A DNA stretch of 47,664 bases from a virus. A program made the position numbers and the translations under genes. The notes beneath the pieces were generated by a model that worked only from the letters and a program-made list of their open reading frames with translations, did not search any database and was not told where the DNA came from. This document shows, piece after piece, positions 1-7,224 of the stretch. Numbering within the stretch: the stretch's first letter is position 1; each line of letters starts with the position of its first letter. The stretch spans positions 1 through 47,664 of the IMG/VR virus record IMGVR_UViG_3300032323_002845. One strand, given 5' to 3'.

Positions 1-123
1 GGCCGGTTATCCTCCGGACATCAACGACGACGGCCGGCTGGATTTGCAAAGGCCCGAGCTCCCCATGTCGGCCGCGAGCCATGTCGTTCCCGCCGCTTTC
101 CACGGCGATCAGTGCTGCTAGTA
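1..123. repeat. Terminal direct repeat, left copy
   Basis: These 123 bases are identical to 47542-47664. The repeat lies inside one continuous gene (lytic transglycosylase, minus strand) once the ends are joined. It is therefore best read as the overlap left when a circular or circularly permuted genome was assembled, not as a phage-encoded long terminal repeat. A true short terminal repeat cannot be excluded without read data. Confidence 0.9.
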
Positions 124-136
124 GTTGGGCTTTCAT
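1..136 (-). CDS. Lytic transglycosylase, 5' part (gene runs across the window ends)
   Basis: The reading frame starts at ATG 136-134 and runs off the left edge. It continues in the right-hand copy (47664 down to 47288), giving a 129-residue protein when the ends are joined. The N-terminal motif LIAVESGGND carries the catalytic glutamate of SLT/goose-lysozyme-like folds, which cleave the MurNAc-GlcNAc bond of peptidoglycan. No signal peptide is evident. It may act as the phage endolysin or as a virion-entry hydrolase. It lies outside the rightward holin cassette, on the opposite strand. There is no strong ribosome site before the ATG. The family call is by motif only. Confidence 0.7.
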   Translation of the reverse strand, partial: MKAQLLAALIAVESGGNDMARGRHGELGPLQIQPAVVVDVRRITG

Positions 137-182
137 GATTCCAAGCCAGACCCGCCGCCTGTCACGCAGAGGGTCGCGCTTA

Positions 183-223
183 AAACTCTGAGGTCTTGAA
201 ACTCTGAGGTCTTGAAACCCTGA
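183..223. repeat. 16-bp tandem repeat, two and a half copies
   Basis: AAACTCTGAGGTCTTG occurs at 183-198 and again at 199-214, followed by a partial, slightly diverged copy at 215-223. It sits between the stop of the 88-residue gene (227) and the transglycosylase start (136), within a leftward transcription unit. A protein-binding or mRNA-processing role is possible but unproven. Confidence 0.8.
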
Positions 224-226
224 CAA

Positions 227-493
227 TCAATTCAATTCCGCAGAGCGTTTTGCGTAGTAGTCAATACAGAGTTTGACCAGATCCTCGGCCGCATCGCGAC
301 TCAGGATTTCGGCGCGGACCCGGATGCAGCCGGCCAGAAACGTCTCGACCTCCGGACTCATTCCGATCCCGAGGCGGTCGCAGGTTCGGGCGATCATCAG
401 GCAGTCCACGACGATATCCATCGCCGGCCGGCCCGATCCCCGCGACGCCTGAGCGGCAAGGACAACCGCAAGGGTGCATTTCGCGAGGGTCAC
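227..493 (-). CDS. Hypothetical protein, 88 aa
   Basis: The start is GTG 493-491, whose GTGA overlaps the TGA of the upstream gene (490-492); this coupling supports the start. The sequence has an alanine-rich N-terminus, then a probable all-helical body with four cysteines spread along it. No known domain is recognised. It is one of several short leftward genes between the AAA ATPase pair and the transglycosylase. Confidence 0.65.
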   Translation of the reverse strand: MTLAKCTLAVVLAAQASRGSGRPAMDIVVDCLMIARTCDRLGIGMSPEVETFLAGCIRVRAEILSRDAAEDLVKLCIDYYAKRSAELN

Positions 494-834
494 TTGCCAC
501 CTCCCCGGGCCTGCTTCAACGCCGCCTCAGCCCGATCGAACAGGTCCACAGGCATATCGTCCCCGCCGTCCGATTCCATCCACCACTGGATGATTCCGTC
601 CAGCGCCGCCAGCAACTCAGGCGCAGCCGCAATCAGGTGGGCGTCTCGCGGGTCGCCATCCCGCATCTGGCAAACGATCGACCCCTGAGTCAGCCGCCAG
701 TCATCCGGCACGTAGTCCGACATTTCCACGTTGGCATCGGCCGTCATAATCCAGCGCGCATCATGGCACGGATGTTTCCCGGCGTGGATGGGGCAGGGCA
801 CGACCTTCCAAGGGCCGGCAGCATGAGCGCTCAC
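490..834 (-). CDS. Hypothetical phage protein with DAHLIAAAPELL motif, 114 aa
   Basis: The start GTG 834 gives a GTGA overlap with the preceding gene's stop, which argues against the longer in-frame extension to 999. The middle of the protein contains RDAHLIAAAPELLAAL, a short helix-forming motif common in small phage proteins of unknown function. An acidic segment with two tryptophans follows (IIQWWMESDGGDD). A His/Cys-containing N-terminal stretch (PCPIHAGKHPCH) could bind metal. No function can be assigned. The adjacent 55-residue gene carries a related SPDLLEALESAL motif, so the two may be relatives. Confidence 0.65.
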   Translation of the reverse strand: MSAHAAGPWKVVPCPIHAGKHPCHDARWIMTADANVEMSDYVPDDWRLTQGSIVCQMRDGDPRDAHLIAAAPELLAALDGIIQWWMESDGGDDMPVDLFDRAEAALKQARGGGK

Positions 835-1106
835 TTCGCCACCCCCATCCCTGCCATCACGGTCCGCACTCCCTGCGATACCGTCACCCCGGCTCCCGGC
901 CAGTCGCTGTCCTTCAACCGCTCCGCGATCCGATCCAGCAACGGCTCGTAACCGCCCTCTGGAATCAGGTCCTCGGCTTCGAGTTCCGCGATCGCGCACC
1001 CAGCCAGCGCGGCCCGGGTGATTGTGTTCAGCTTACAGTCAGGCATCCGGTGCCCGATCATCGCAGCTGCGAATGCCGCGTCGTAACAGTTCGGTTCTGA
1101 TTTCAT
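831..1106 (-). CDS. Hypothetical protein, 91 aa
   Basis: ATG 1106-1104 overlaps the upstream stop as ATGA. The protein is mostly helical and acidic in the middle (AELEAEDLIPEGG) and ends in a valine/glycine-rich tail. No recognisable domain is seen. It is coupled at both ends by 4-base overlaps, so it is translated as part of the leftward chain. Confidence 0.65.
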   Translation of the reverse strand: MKSEPNCYDAAFAAAMIGHRMPDCKLNTITRAALAGCAIAELEAEDLIPEGGYEPLLDRIAERLKDSDWPGAGVTVSQGVRTVMAGMGVAK

Positions 1107-1270
1107 CGGGCACCTCCTTTTACCACCGTTAGCAACCCGCGCACCTGCGCCAGCATTTCCTCGGCTCCTTCGTGTTCGTTGTAATATTCGATGGCCGGCA
1201 ACGCTGATTCTAAGGCTTCCAGCAGGTCAGGCGAATAGGCAAACAACCGACCCAGCCCGGCCTCTGCCAT
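1103..1270 (-). CDS. Hypothetical small protein, 55 aa
   Basis: I place the start at ATG 1270 because a strong GAGGAGGG ribosome site lies just upstream; the frame stays open to a TTG at 1300. The protein carries SPDLLEALESALPAIEYYNEHEG, which resembles the PELLAALDGIIQ motif of the 114-residue neighbour. It ends in an ATGA overlap with the next gene. Function unknown. Confidence 0.6.
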   Translation of the reverse strand: MAEAGLGRLFAYSPDLLEALESALPAIEYYNEHEGAEEMLAQVRGLLTVVKGGAR

Positions 1271-1461
1271 CGGCCTGCCCTCCTCTGAGAATGTCGCCAA
1301 TCGCCGGCCGTAGCCGTCGTTTATTCCGTGCCTGTCGTCCGGGGGTCATTCTGTTCTGTCGTCATAGTTTTTCCTGTCGTGTTTCCTGCCGGGATCGGCC
1401 CGGCACCGTCGGCCCGTTCTGGGCAGAGAAGGCCGGCCCCGCAGGGCCCGCCGTGCTCTGC
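1271..1461. other. 191-bp spacer in the leftward operon
   Basis: The spacer separates the 273-residue gene (ends 1462) from the 55-residue gene (starts 1270). On the minus strand there is a 14-codon reading frame beginning at ATG near 1366 after an AGGAAA ribosome-like site. Another minus-strand frame of about 40 codons starts a little further on and overlaps the downstream gene. Neither resembles a known protein. GC-rich inverted segments could form hairpins. I assign no gene. Confidence 0.4.
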
Positions 1462-2283
1462 TCAGGCACTCAGCCCCAACCCTTTCAGCCAAGCGGCCTC
1501 GGTGCCCCGCAACAGGTGCCCAACCTGCACGGCGTCCAGTCGGACCTCGCCGGGCTCTGCCGGCAGTTCTGTCGTCTGGCTCCGCCCATAACCGTGCGAC
1601 TCTTTCAGGCACGCCCGGGATTCCCGCCAGCGCCACCCGATGCGACGGAACCCGGCCGGGTGCATCCCGGCGGCCATCCTCGGGAGGTCCAGCGGATCCT
1701 CGGCCGCTTTCAGCAGGTGCCACGTCTCCGCCAGTTCAGGCCCGAACTTCGCCGCGTAGTAAACCCAGACCTCCGCCCGGCGTCCAACCGCTTCGGCGCG
1801 ATCCACGGCCGCCGCGATCAGGACGGCCGCCCGCGTGAACACTTCGCCGGCAACCATTGCCGAACCGCCGCCTTTCACGGCGAACCTGACCACGGTCCCG
1901 GCCGGGCCTTCGGCGGGCACCGGCACGCTGGCCGCCATGCACTCGGGATCCCCAGACAGAAACCGGGCCACGTCTGGCTCTTCGCCGGCCACGTCCCACT
2001 CGGTCCGGAACGCGTCCTGTCGGGCGGCCGCCGCTAGCACGCCGTCCAGCTTCTCCGCCATCTCCCGGGCCTTCGCCGCGCCATCGGGCCATCCAGCCCG
2101 GATCAGTTCCTCCCCGTGCAGGTAGGTCGCCGATCCGCGCCACTGGGGATCGTCCGTCGCCTCCGATTCCCGGCACTCCGAGAGCCGGGCGGGCGGGTTC
2201 AGGAACTCCGCCGCCGTCGCGCACCGGGCGACCCAGTGAGCGTGACCGTCCGCCGTCGTCCCCACTCGCGTCCACTGGCTCAT
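1462..2283 (-). CDS. MoxR-partner protein, possibly DUF7192-like, 273 aa
   Basis: The start ATG 2283 forms an ATGA overlap with the stop of the AAA ATPase gene, so the two are translationally coupled. The central part is a likely alpha/beta fold: ARFLSGDPECM, then a beta strand (TVVRFAVKGGGSA), then a helix and AEVWVYYAAK. This strand-helix-strand order recalls the von Willebrand A-like or DUF7192 partners that accompany MoxR/CobS-type ATPases in phages and bacteria. A classical DxSxS MIDAS motif is not obvious, so the VWA assignment stays tentative. It probably works with the ATPase to remodel or insert cofactors into a target protein. Confidence 0.55.
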   Translation of the reverse strand: MSQWTRVGTTADGHAHWVARCATAAEFLNPPARLSECRESEATDDPQWRGSATYLHGEELIRAGWPDGAAKAREMAEKLDGVLAAAARQDAFRTEWDVAGEEPDVARFLSGDPECMAASVPVPAEGPAGTVVRFAVKGGGSAMVAGEVFTRAAVLIAAAVDRAEAVGRRAEVWVYYAAKFGPELAETWHLLKAAEDPLDLPRMAAGMHPAGFRRIGWRWRESRACLKESHGYGRSQTTELPAEPGEVRLDAVQVGHLLRGTEAAWLKGLGLSA

Positions 2284-3347
2284 CGGGCACCCCCTTCCAC
2301 GCGGGCCCGGGCATCGGCCGCCATGCCGCGCCAGAGGATCGCTTCCTCCACCCACTGCCGGCCCCACCCGGCGGCGAACAGCGCCACGCCGGCCTTCGCG
2401 GCCCGGGGGCTGATCACCGCCCGCACCTGCTGCTTCTCAACGCTAGCCCGCACGGCCCGCACCCGGGCGAGCCACGCGGCCGCATCCATCGTCCCGCCGG
2501 CCCCGAGGTCAAACGCCGTCTCGGGTTCAGGCACGCCCACCATCGCCGCTTCGAGACTCTCATCCAGCGGCCACGCGACAGCGCCGAACCGGTCCAGCGT
2601 CGCGGCGTCCAGCGGGTTCCGCCCCACGTATTCCCGGGAGGCCCCAGAGCCCCACGTGTTCGCCGATGCCACGCACCGGAACCCGGCGTGCTTCGGGATC
2701 ATGCCGGCCGGCGTGCTCAACCAGTCGCCCGCCAGTGCGGCGTTCAGCGTCGTGAGAACTCCCGGGTGCCCGGCGTCCATCTCATCGATCAGGAACAGCC
2801 CGCCGTCGCGGTACGCCCGGACCAACGGAGTGTCGTGATACCGGCCGCCAGCATCCACGAACCCCAGCAGGTCCGCCTTGCTGGTCTGCGGTCCAACGCT
2901 GACAGCTTCAAACGGAATCCCAAGGGCCTTCGCCGTCGCGGCAGCTGCCGAAGTCTTCCCGGTCCCGGCCGGGCCAACCAGCAACAGGTGGACGCCAGCG
3001 GCAACCCCCGAGAGCAGCAGGGGGGAACGGCAGTGCTGGCGGCCGATCGTCACGGCCGGGGCACCGTCAATCCGCACCGTGATTTCACGCGGAGCCGGAA
3101 CCTCCTCGCGAACGATGGCGCGCACTCGTTCCTCATCCAGCCCCTGCTTCGGCATCATCAGGGCCAGCGCCTGAGCCAGCGCCTGAGCGGCATCTGGGGA
3201 AGGCCCCGTCGTCTGGGGCCAGCGGCCGGTTTGCAGAGCCTCAACCAGCGCCGCCTTCGAAGCGCCGGCGATCAGGGTGCCGCTGCCGATGTTGCGCTCC
3301 CGGCAAGCGGTGCGGAGGTCTTGAACGGTCATAGTGTCGTAATTCAT
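2280..3347 (-). CDS. MoxR/CobS-like AAA ATPase with SAP-like N-terminus, 355 aa
   Basis: Residues about 6-40 (TVQDLRTACRERN...) look like a SAP/HeH-type nucleic-acid-binding motif. The ATPase core follows, with Walker A GPAGTGKT at 125-132 and Walker B LFLIDEMD at 184-191. A DATLDRFGA segment follows, as in dynein-related/MoxR ATPases. MoxR proteins act as chaperone-like remodelers paired with a VWA-type partner, and here the next gene downstream overlaps by 4 bases. The start could also be ATG 3332; I keep 3347 as the longest, with no clear ribosome site at either. The target in the phage cycle is unknown. Confidence 0.8.
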   Translation of the reverse strand: MNYDTMTVQDLRTACRERNIGSGTLIAGASKAALVEALQTGRWPQTTGPSPDAAQALAQALALMMPKQGLDEERVRAIVREEVPAPREITVRIDGAPAVTIGRQHCRSPLLLSGVAAGVHLLLVGPAGTGKTSAAAATAKALGIPFEAVSVGPQTSKADLLGFVDAGGRYHDTPLVRAYRDGGLFLIDEMDAGHPGVLTTLNAALAGDWLSTPAGMIPKHAGFRCVASANTWGSGASREYVGRNPLDAATLDRFGAVAWPLDESLEAAMVGVPEPETAFDLGAGGTMDAAAWLARVRAVRASVEKQQVRAVISPRAAKAGVALFAAGWGRQWVEEAILWRGMAADARARVEGGAR

Positions 3348-3350
3348 AAA

Positions 3351-3467
3351 TCAATGGTTGGGCAGGAAGCCGGCGGCCTGTTCAAGCGCTCCGAGAAGCG
3401 CCGCCGTGGTAAGGATCGCGGCCACAATCAGGGCCGCTTTCAGTCGTTCGTTGCGTTCGTTTTTCAT
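3351..3467 (-). CDS. Small single-span membrane protein, 38 aa
   Basis: The start ATG 3467 gives a protein with a basic head (KNERNERLK), one hydrophobic helix (AALIVAAILTTAALLGAL) and a short tail, an arrangement typical of small phage inner-membrane proteins. It is the first gene of the leftward operon, ending 3 bases before the AAA ATPase start. The frame stays open further upstream, so a longer form (MSDANSKPEN...) is possible, but it would cover the promoter-like TTGACACGT site at 3501-3509. Function unknown. Confidence 0.5.
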   Translation of the reverse strand: MKNERNERLKAALIVAAILTTAALLGALEQAAGFLPNH

Positions 3468-3487
3468 ACTGTGGAGCCGTAGGTTTG

Positions 3488-3502
3488 CATAGAACGTTTT
3501 AC
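3488..3502. repeat. 15-bp element CATAGAACGYTTTAC, copy 1
   Basis: This copy matches 4190-4204 at 14 of 15 positions. It lies immediately downstream (minus sense) of the TTGACA at 3509-3504, upstream of the leftward operon. It could be an operator or a promoter component. Confidence 0.5.
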
Positions 3503-3509
3503 GTGTCAA
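3501..3509 (-). promoter_or_regulatory. Candidate leftward promoter/operator element TTGACACGT
   Basis: Read on the minus strand, TTGACA (3509-3504) is a perfect sigma-70 -35 box, 42 nt before the ATG at 3467. The same 9-mer ACGTGTCAA occurs at 10101-10109, 39 nt before the other leftward operon start. No convincing -10 box is seen at 17 nt spacing, so a regulator-assisted or non-canonical promoter is likely. Confidence 0.45.
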
Positions 3510-3575
3510 TACCTGCCGCACAGATTTTGCGGAATCCCCAATGTTTTCGGGCTTGGAATTGGCGTCGGACATTGT

Positions 3576-3926
3576 ATGTCTGAGGGCATGCCAGAACTTG
3601 AATCGGTGGCTCCTAATGCAAGTCCCCAGAGTCTGCAAAGGAGAGCAAAGCGGAATGAGAGTGTGCTGGCGGCTTGTCGCCTCACCTTGCCCGGCCGCAT
3701 GGTGCTGAGTGCCCGGCGCGAGCTGGAGGTTGTCCATCAGGAAGCCAGCGCCCCCGGTTTGGACCCCGCCCATCGTGCCGCCCTGATCGGTGCCGCCTGC
3801 AAACTCCGTGACCAGCTGGCGGATATGCTCGCCATGCCCCGCCGCCCCGCCGCAGCTGGAAAAGGCAAACCCTCCGCCCCGATCCTCGACGTGAGTCCCG
3901 CCGGTCCCCCTCCGGATCTCGGTTGA
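3576..3926 (+). CDS. Hypothetical protein, 116 aa
   Basis: This is a lone rightward gene divergent from the leftward operon. ATG 3576 and ATG 3588 are both possible; neither has a well-spaced ribosome site. The sequence is basic and helical (SLQRRAKRNESVLAACRLTLP), then LDPAHRAALIGAACKLRDQLADML, then a low-complexity Pro/Ala/Lys tail. The helical arrangement could suit a small DNA-binding protein such as a terminase small subunit, which is otherwise missing from this genome, but I see no diagnostic motif. Function unknown. Confidence 0.55.
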   Translation: MSEGMPELESVAPNASPQSLQRRAKRNESVLAACRLTLPGRMVLSARRELEVVHQEASAPGLDPAHRAALIGAACKLRDQLADMLAMPRRPAAAGKGKPSAPILDVSPAGPPPDLG

Positions 3927-4189
3927 CCTCGGGATGCCAGCACCGGACCCCGTCGCCCTGGTGCTGACCCAGACCCTGACCCCCGCCGCTATTTCATCTG
4001 CTAGCACCGACCAGCACCAATGGCCGACGTGCTAGCACGGTGCCTTGAAGGCGGGCGCGGGCGCGGGCACGTTTAAGGGATTCCTTTGGCGCGGGACCGT
4101 CCCCACGGGGTGCCGGGGATGGGGGCCCGGGCCGGTGACCGGTTTGCATGGGACCCCCTCCCCAATACCTAGGCCATTTTTCAAACCGA

Positions 4190-4204
4190 CATAGAACGCT
4201 TTAC
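4190..4204. repeat. 15-bp element CATAGAACGYTTTAC, copy 2
   Basis: Second copy of the element at 3488-3502, with one mismatch (C for T). It lies inside the non-coding region, close to the GGGGAGTC inverted repeat. Confidence 0.5.
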
Positions 4205-4360
4205 CACAAGGGGAGTCACAGGGGTCATGTAAAGGGTTTCCTCAGACTCCCCCCCTCCGTTTAACCGTTCATTCTCAATGTTTTTTGGAAGAAAAGTAGG
4301 AAGGGTGTATTAGGGTGTTAGGCTAAAAGTAACCCTAAGGATTCTATCTGCACTGTAGCA

Positions 4361-4387
4361 GAAGAAAAACCGCTCCGTAAAGCGGTT
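4361..4387 (-). terminator. Rho-independent terminator of the leftward replication operon
   Basis: Read on the minus strand, AACCGCT, a 6-nt loop and AGCGGTT form a perfect 7-bp stem followed by TTTTTC. It lies about 200 bases past the stop of the last gene (4584). Confidence 0.7.
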
Positions 4388-4458
4388 GTCGTTTCTGATT
4401 CCATCTAAAATTTCCCCCGGCCCGGGTCCATCAACTGGGGGGTACCCTCGCCCTCTCA

Positions 4459-4477
4459 CACAGGGTTCCTACTTTGC
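4459..4477. repeat. 19-bp direct repeat, copy 1
   Basis: CACAGGGTTCCTACTTTGC matches 4546-4564 with one mismatch. Both copies lie in the non-coding region just before the 131-residue gene's stop. Their role is unknown. Confidence 0.7.
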
Positions 4478-4545
4478 AGCAGAAAAGCCCTAAGGATGAG
4501 GGTGCAAACGGAGTAGAGGGGTTTTGGGTTTTCAAAACCTGCTTT

Positions 4546-4564
4546 CACAAGGTTCCTACTTTGC
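4546..4564. repeat. 19-bp direct repeat, copy 2
   Basis: CACAAGGTTCCTACTTTGC matches 4459-4477 with one mismatch. It sits 20 bases from the stop of the neighbouring leftward gene. Confidence 0.7.
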
Positions 4565-4583
4565 TTCCAAAACCCCCTCATTA

Positions 4584-4979
4584 TCAGCGCGGAAACGACG
4601 GTGGGGGGGCAATAATCCACTTCGTGTATCCGTTGGATTTCGCCTTGTAGACCAGGTGAGGATTGAATCGAGCGTACATTCCGAAGGATGACGCGAAGGA
4701 TGCGAATGTCGGGCGCGGTTCAGTCTGCATTTGCCAGATGTCGTTAAGCGTGTATCGACCCGGGGGAGGAACGACGATATCGCGAACTCGGTTCGAGACG
4801 ACGAGCTTCACCTCGGGCAGCTTCTGATTCCGTTCGATGAAGTCGGAATGGACAGCGAGGTGCGGCATGGTTTTCGCGAGCGCGACGATCTCGTCCCAGA
4901 CTTCCGGGGTGTTCGCGTTGCGATAGATGATCTTCCCCGGACCAAGCCGGCGGAGTTGAGTGGTGAGATATTTGGTCAC
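4584..4979 (-). CDS. Hypothetical protein, 131 aa
   Basis: The start is GTG 4979 with AGGATGG about 12 bases upstream. The protein is a mixed alpha/beta sequence, basic at the N-terminus (MTKYLTTQLRRLGPGK), with a repeat-free body and a Pro-rich end (APPPSFPR). It is the last gene of the leftward replication operon, 31 bases after the primase-helicase. I recognise no domain. The position suggests a role in DNA metabolism, but that is only context. Confidence 0.65.
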   Translation of the reverse strand: MTKYLTTQLRRLGPGKIIYRNANTPEVWDEIVALAKTMPHLAVHSDFIERNQKLPEVKLVVSNRVRDIVVPPPGRYTLNDIWQMQTEPRPTFASFASSFGMYARFNPHLVYKAKSNGYTKWIIAPPPSFPR

Positions 4980-5010
4980 GGCGAGACCATCCTACTCTAT
5001 GGTTTCGTTG

Positions 5011-7224
5011 TCAATCCAAGGCGCCTGAATTTAACGGCGGCGAGATAGCCCACTTCACCTTGCCGGAGGCTTTGGTTTTCTTGAAGCGATGAGGATCCTG
5101 CTCATGCAATCGCGCCAGATAGACTCCGCAGGCGGTATTGAAGCGGAAGAGGCGGTCGGCCTCGCGGGAATACTTGGAGTCGCGGAGGATGGTTTCGAGG
5201 TCGGCGGCAGTGCCTCGCCAGGTGAGGAACTCGTTTTCGAAGATCACGGTGTCGATGAGGCCGATGAGTTGGTGCTCGGGCGACAGCTGCATGAGTTCCT
5301 CGAGGATGGCGGGGTGCTGGTAGGCTTTCAGGCCGCAGCGGGGTTCGACGAGGTGTTCGGGGACCGTGAGGCCGTCGAGGTAGTGAGCGAAGGCTGGGAG
5401 TTCGGTGTCGATGATCTCGCGGAGGACTTCGATTTCGGGGCCTGGCCAGGGGAGGGTGTGGCGGACGCAGCGCAGGATGATGAGCTTGTCGAGGAGGGAC
5501 GGGTCGAGCGGAGGGAGGACCTGGAGGTTCTCGGGCTCGTCGTTGAGGGAGAGCGACATGGCCCAGATGGGGCGCAGGGTGACGGCCTGGCGGTTCTTGG
5601 GGTGACAGGACTGGTCGATGTCGAAGAGCATCGATTTGATGTGGGAGCCGAGTGAGCGCCGTGAGTGGATATCGCGGCCGGGTGCCTCGTCGGAGATGCA
5701 GAGATGTTCGGAGGCGAAGAGGTCGCCGTTGAACTCGGTGGCGCCGGACATGTAGCGGTAGGGCTTGGCGATGCGGCCGCCGAGGAGCCGGGTGATGACG
5801 GCAGCCTGCACGAAGGACTTGCCGCACGCGGCGGGGCCGACGAGGGCGAGGGCTTGCGAAGCTCTCCAGGTGTTGGTGAGTACGGCGCGGCGGCGGAGCG
5901 CGAGCCAGAAGATGAGGCGCCAGTACTGGTCGTCGTTCTGGTCGAGGAGGTTGTGGAGGTAGGTCTGGATGCGGGCGCAGTCGCCGGGGGCAGCGGGGAG
6001 GGGAGCGACGGATTCGGTGACCAGGATGTTGCCGTAGAGACCGGCGCGGTGACCAGCGACGGAGCCGGCATAGCGGATCCGGGTGTCCCGGGTGCGGCGC
6101 AGGAGTTCGCGGTCCACGTCGGAGGCGCCGGTCTGGTCCTTGGTGGGGGAGACGCCGGACTCGGTGAAGAGGGTGCGGACACGCTCACCGTTGATCTGGG
6201 CGTAATCGCCCCAGGCGTTGCGGGTCCACCACTGGCCGGAGTTCGGATCGTAATGGAGGTCGTCGAGCGGGTTTTGAGATGCGGGTGCTGGTTGAGCGGG
6301 AACCGGGCGTGGGAGATCGCCAGCAGCGTCGAGGAGGCCCTGGATGGAGACGTCAGCAGGGATGGAGTCGGCGAGGTCCCAGCCGTCGGGGAGGGAGGAC
6401 GGGAGGGTGACGACGCGGGCGGCTGGCAGGCGGGCTTTCAGGTAGACCATGGCGTCGCGGCCTGGTTTGTCGTGGTCGGGCCATAGGATGATCGGGGTGG
6501 CGCGTGTCAGCAGGGGATCGAGGACCGCACGGCCGACCCGCTTGGAGCCGCCCTGCCAGGTGATGACGACGTGGGACGGGAAGAGCTTGGAAGCGGCGAC
6601 AGCGGTTTTCTCGCCCTCTACGATGAGGACGGGGTCGTTCGGGCGGCGGGTCAGGACGTGGAGGTTGAAGAGAGGGACCGGGTCGGGGTTGGGCCAGCCC
6701 TTCCAGCGCCAGTGGCGGGGGTTGAGCGGGTCGGGGAGTTGGTTGTCGGGCGGCAGGAGGCGCAGGGGCCGCACGTCCTTGGAGCCGTCGGGTAGGTCGA
6801 ACCGGACGACGTAGGCATGGATAGTTCCGTCCGGGTTGTGGTAGGGCCAGGCGGCGGTGCCGTAGCGGTACGGCTGAGAGGCGTCGGTGCGGTGACCGTG
6901 CTTGAGGGGATCGAACGAGCGCTGGGTGGGCTGGTAATCGTCGCGGATGCCGAGGAATTGGCGAGCCCAGGCGGCTGCCCGGCCGATGGGGAGTGTCTGG
7001 TTCTGGGCGACGAGGGCCAGGAGATCGCCACCCTCGCCAGCGGCGTGGTCGTACCAGAGGCCCTGCTTGGGGCCTTGGAGTTCGACGTACAGGGAGTCGC
7101 CGGAGTCGCCGAAGACGTTGCCGACGATCCACTGGGTGCCGATGCGGCGGCCAGCGGGGAGGAGTTGCGTGCAGAGTTCTTCAACGCGGACAGCGAGTGC
7201 GTCCGCGAGTTCGTGGAGTTCCAT
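5011..7224 (-). CDS. Toprim primase-helicase (D5/SF3-like), 737 aa
   Basis: The N-terminus has the LWYDHAAGEGGDLLAL segment typical of phage primase/helicase proteins. A toprim domain follows, with EGEKTAV at about 203-209 and the DHDKPGRD acidic motif at about 250-257, which coordinates the metals for primer synthesis. A C-terminal ATPase carries Walker A GPAACGKS (463-470), Walker B-like LCISDE (508-513) and a sensor-like WAMSLSLND, as in D5/SF3 helicases. No N-terminal zinc finger is visible. With no phage DNA polymerase in the genome, this enzyme probably starts replication forks that recruit the host polymerase. It is transcribed with the SF2 helicase and nuclease upstream. Confidence 0.85.
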   Translation of the reverse strand: MELHELADALAVRVEELCTQLLPAGRRIGTQWIVGNVFGDSGDSLYVELQGPKQGLWYDHAAGEGGDLLALVAQNQTLPIGRAAAWARQFLGIRDDYQPTQRSFDPLKHGHRTDASQPYRYGTAAWPYHNPDGTIHAYVVRFDLPDGSKDVRPLRLLPPDNQLPDPLNPRHWRWKGWPNPDPVPLFNLHVLTRRPNDPVLIVEGEKTAVAASKLFPSHVVITWQGGSKRVGRAVLDPLLTRATPIILWPDHDKPGRDAMVYLKARLPAARVVTLPSSLPDGWDLADSIPADVSIQGLLDAAGDLPRPVPAQPAPASQNPLDDLHYDPNSGQWWTRNAWGDYAQINGERVRTLFTESGVSPTKDQTGASDVDRELLRRTRDTRIRYAGSVAGHRAGLYGNILVTESVAPLPAAPGDCARIQTYLHNLLDQNDDQYWRLIFWLALRRRAVLTNTWRASQALALVGPAACGKSFVQAAVITRLLGGRIAKPYRYMSGATEFNGDLFASEHLCISDEAPGRDIHSRRSLGSHIKSMLFDIDQSCHPKNRQAVTLRPIWAMSLSLNDEPENLQVLPPLDPSLLDKLIILRCVRHTLPWPGPEIEVLREIIDTELPAFAHYLDGLTVPEHLVEPRCGLKAYQHPAILEELMQLSPEHQLIGLIDTVIFENEFLTWRGTAADLETILRDSKYSREADRLFRFNTACGVYLARLHEQDPHRFKKTKASGKVKWAISPPLNSGALD

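Larger units (their letters stand above)
3927..4583. other. 657-bp non-coding region rich in hairpins and repeats
   Basis: No convincing gene is present. The region lies between the ends of two convergent genes. It holds a CAGCACC/GGTGCTG hairpin (3938-3966), several AGCACC-type repeats in both orientations up to about 4045, and GTGCTAGCAC near 4030. It also has an 8-bp inverted repeat GGGGAGTC/GACTCCCC (4210-4217 and 4245-4252), a leftward terminator (4361-4387), CCCTAAGGAT twice (4333-4342, 4488-4497) and a 19-bp direct repeat with one mismatch (4459-4477, 4546-4564). It is less GC-rich than the genes in its second half. A replication origin, regulatory RNA or packaging region are all possible. 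Confidence 0.6.

Noticed and set aside
1-123. End repeat as a phage long terminal repeat
   Set aside because: It lies within one continuous gene across the join and has the length expected of assembly overlap; read data would be needed to claim physical ends.
1291-2125. Rightward frames of 248 and 96 residues opposite the MoxR-partner gene
   Set aside because: They conflict with a coupled leftward gene and show only Pro/Arg/Gly-rich sequence.
3990-4040. GCTAGC palindromes as a possible genome-wide signal
   Set aside because: About a dozen copies are scattered over the genome, which is near the chance number for a 6-mer; only the local cluster in the non-coding region is noted.
5089-6486. 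Long rightward open frames opposite the primase gene (188 and 273 residues)
   Set aside because: They are antisense to a well-supported toprim-helicase and have Gly/Val/Glu-rich mirror composition typical of GC-rich antisense frames.
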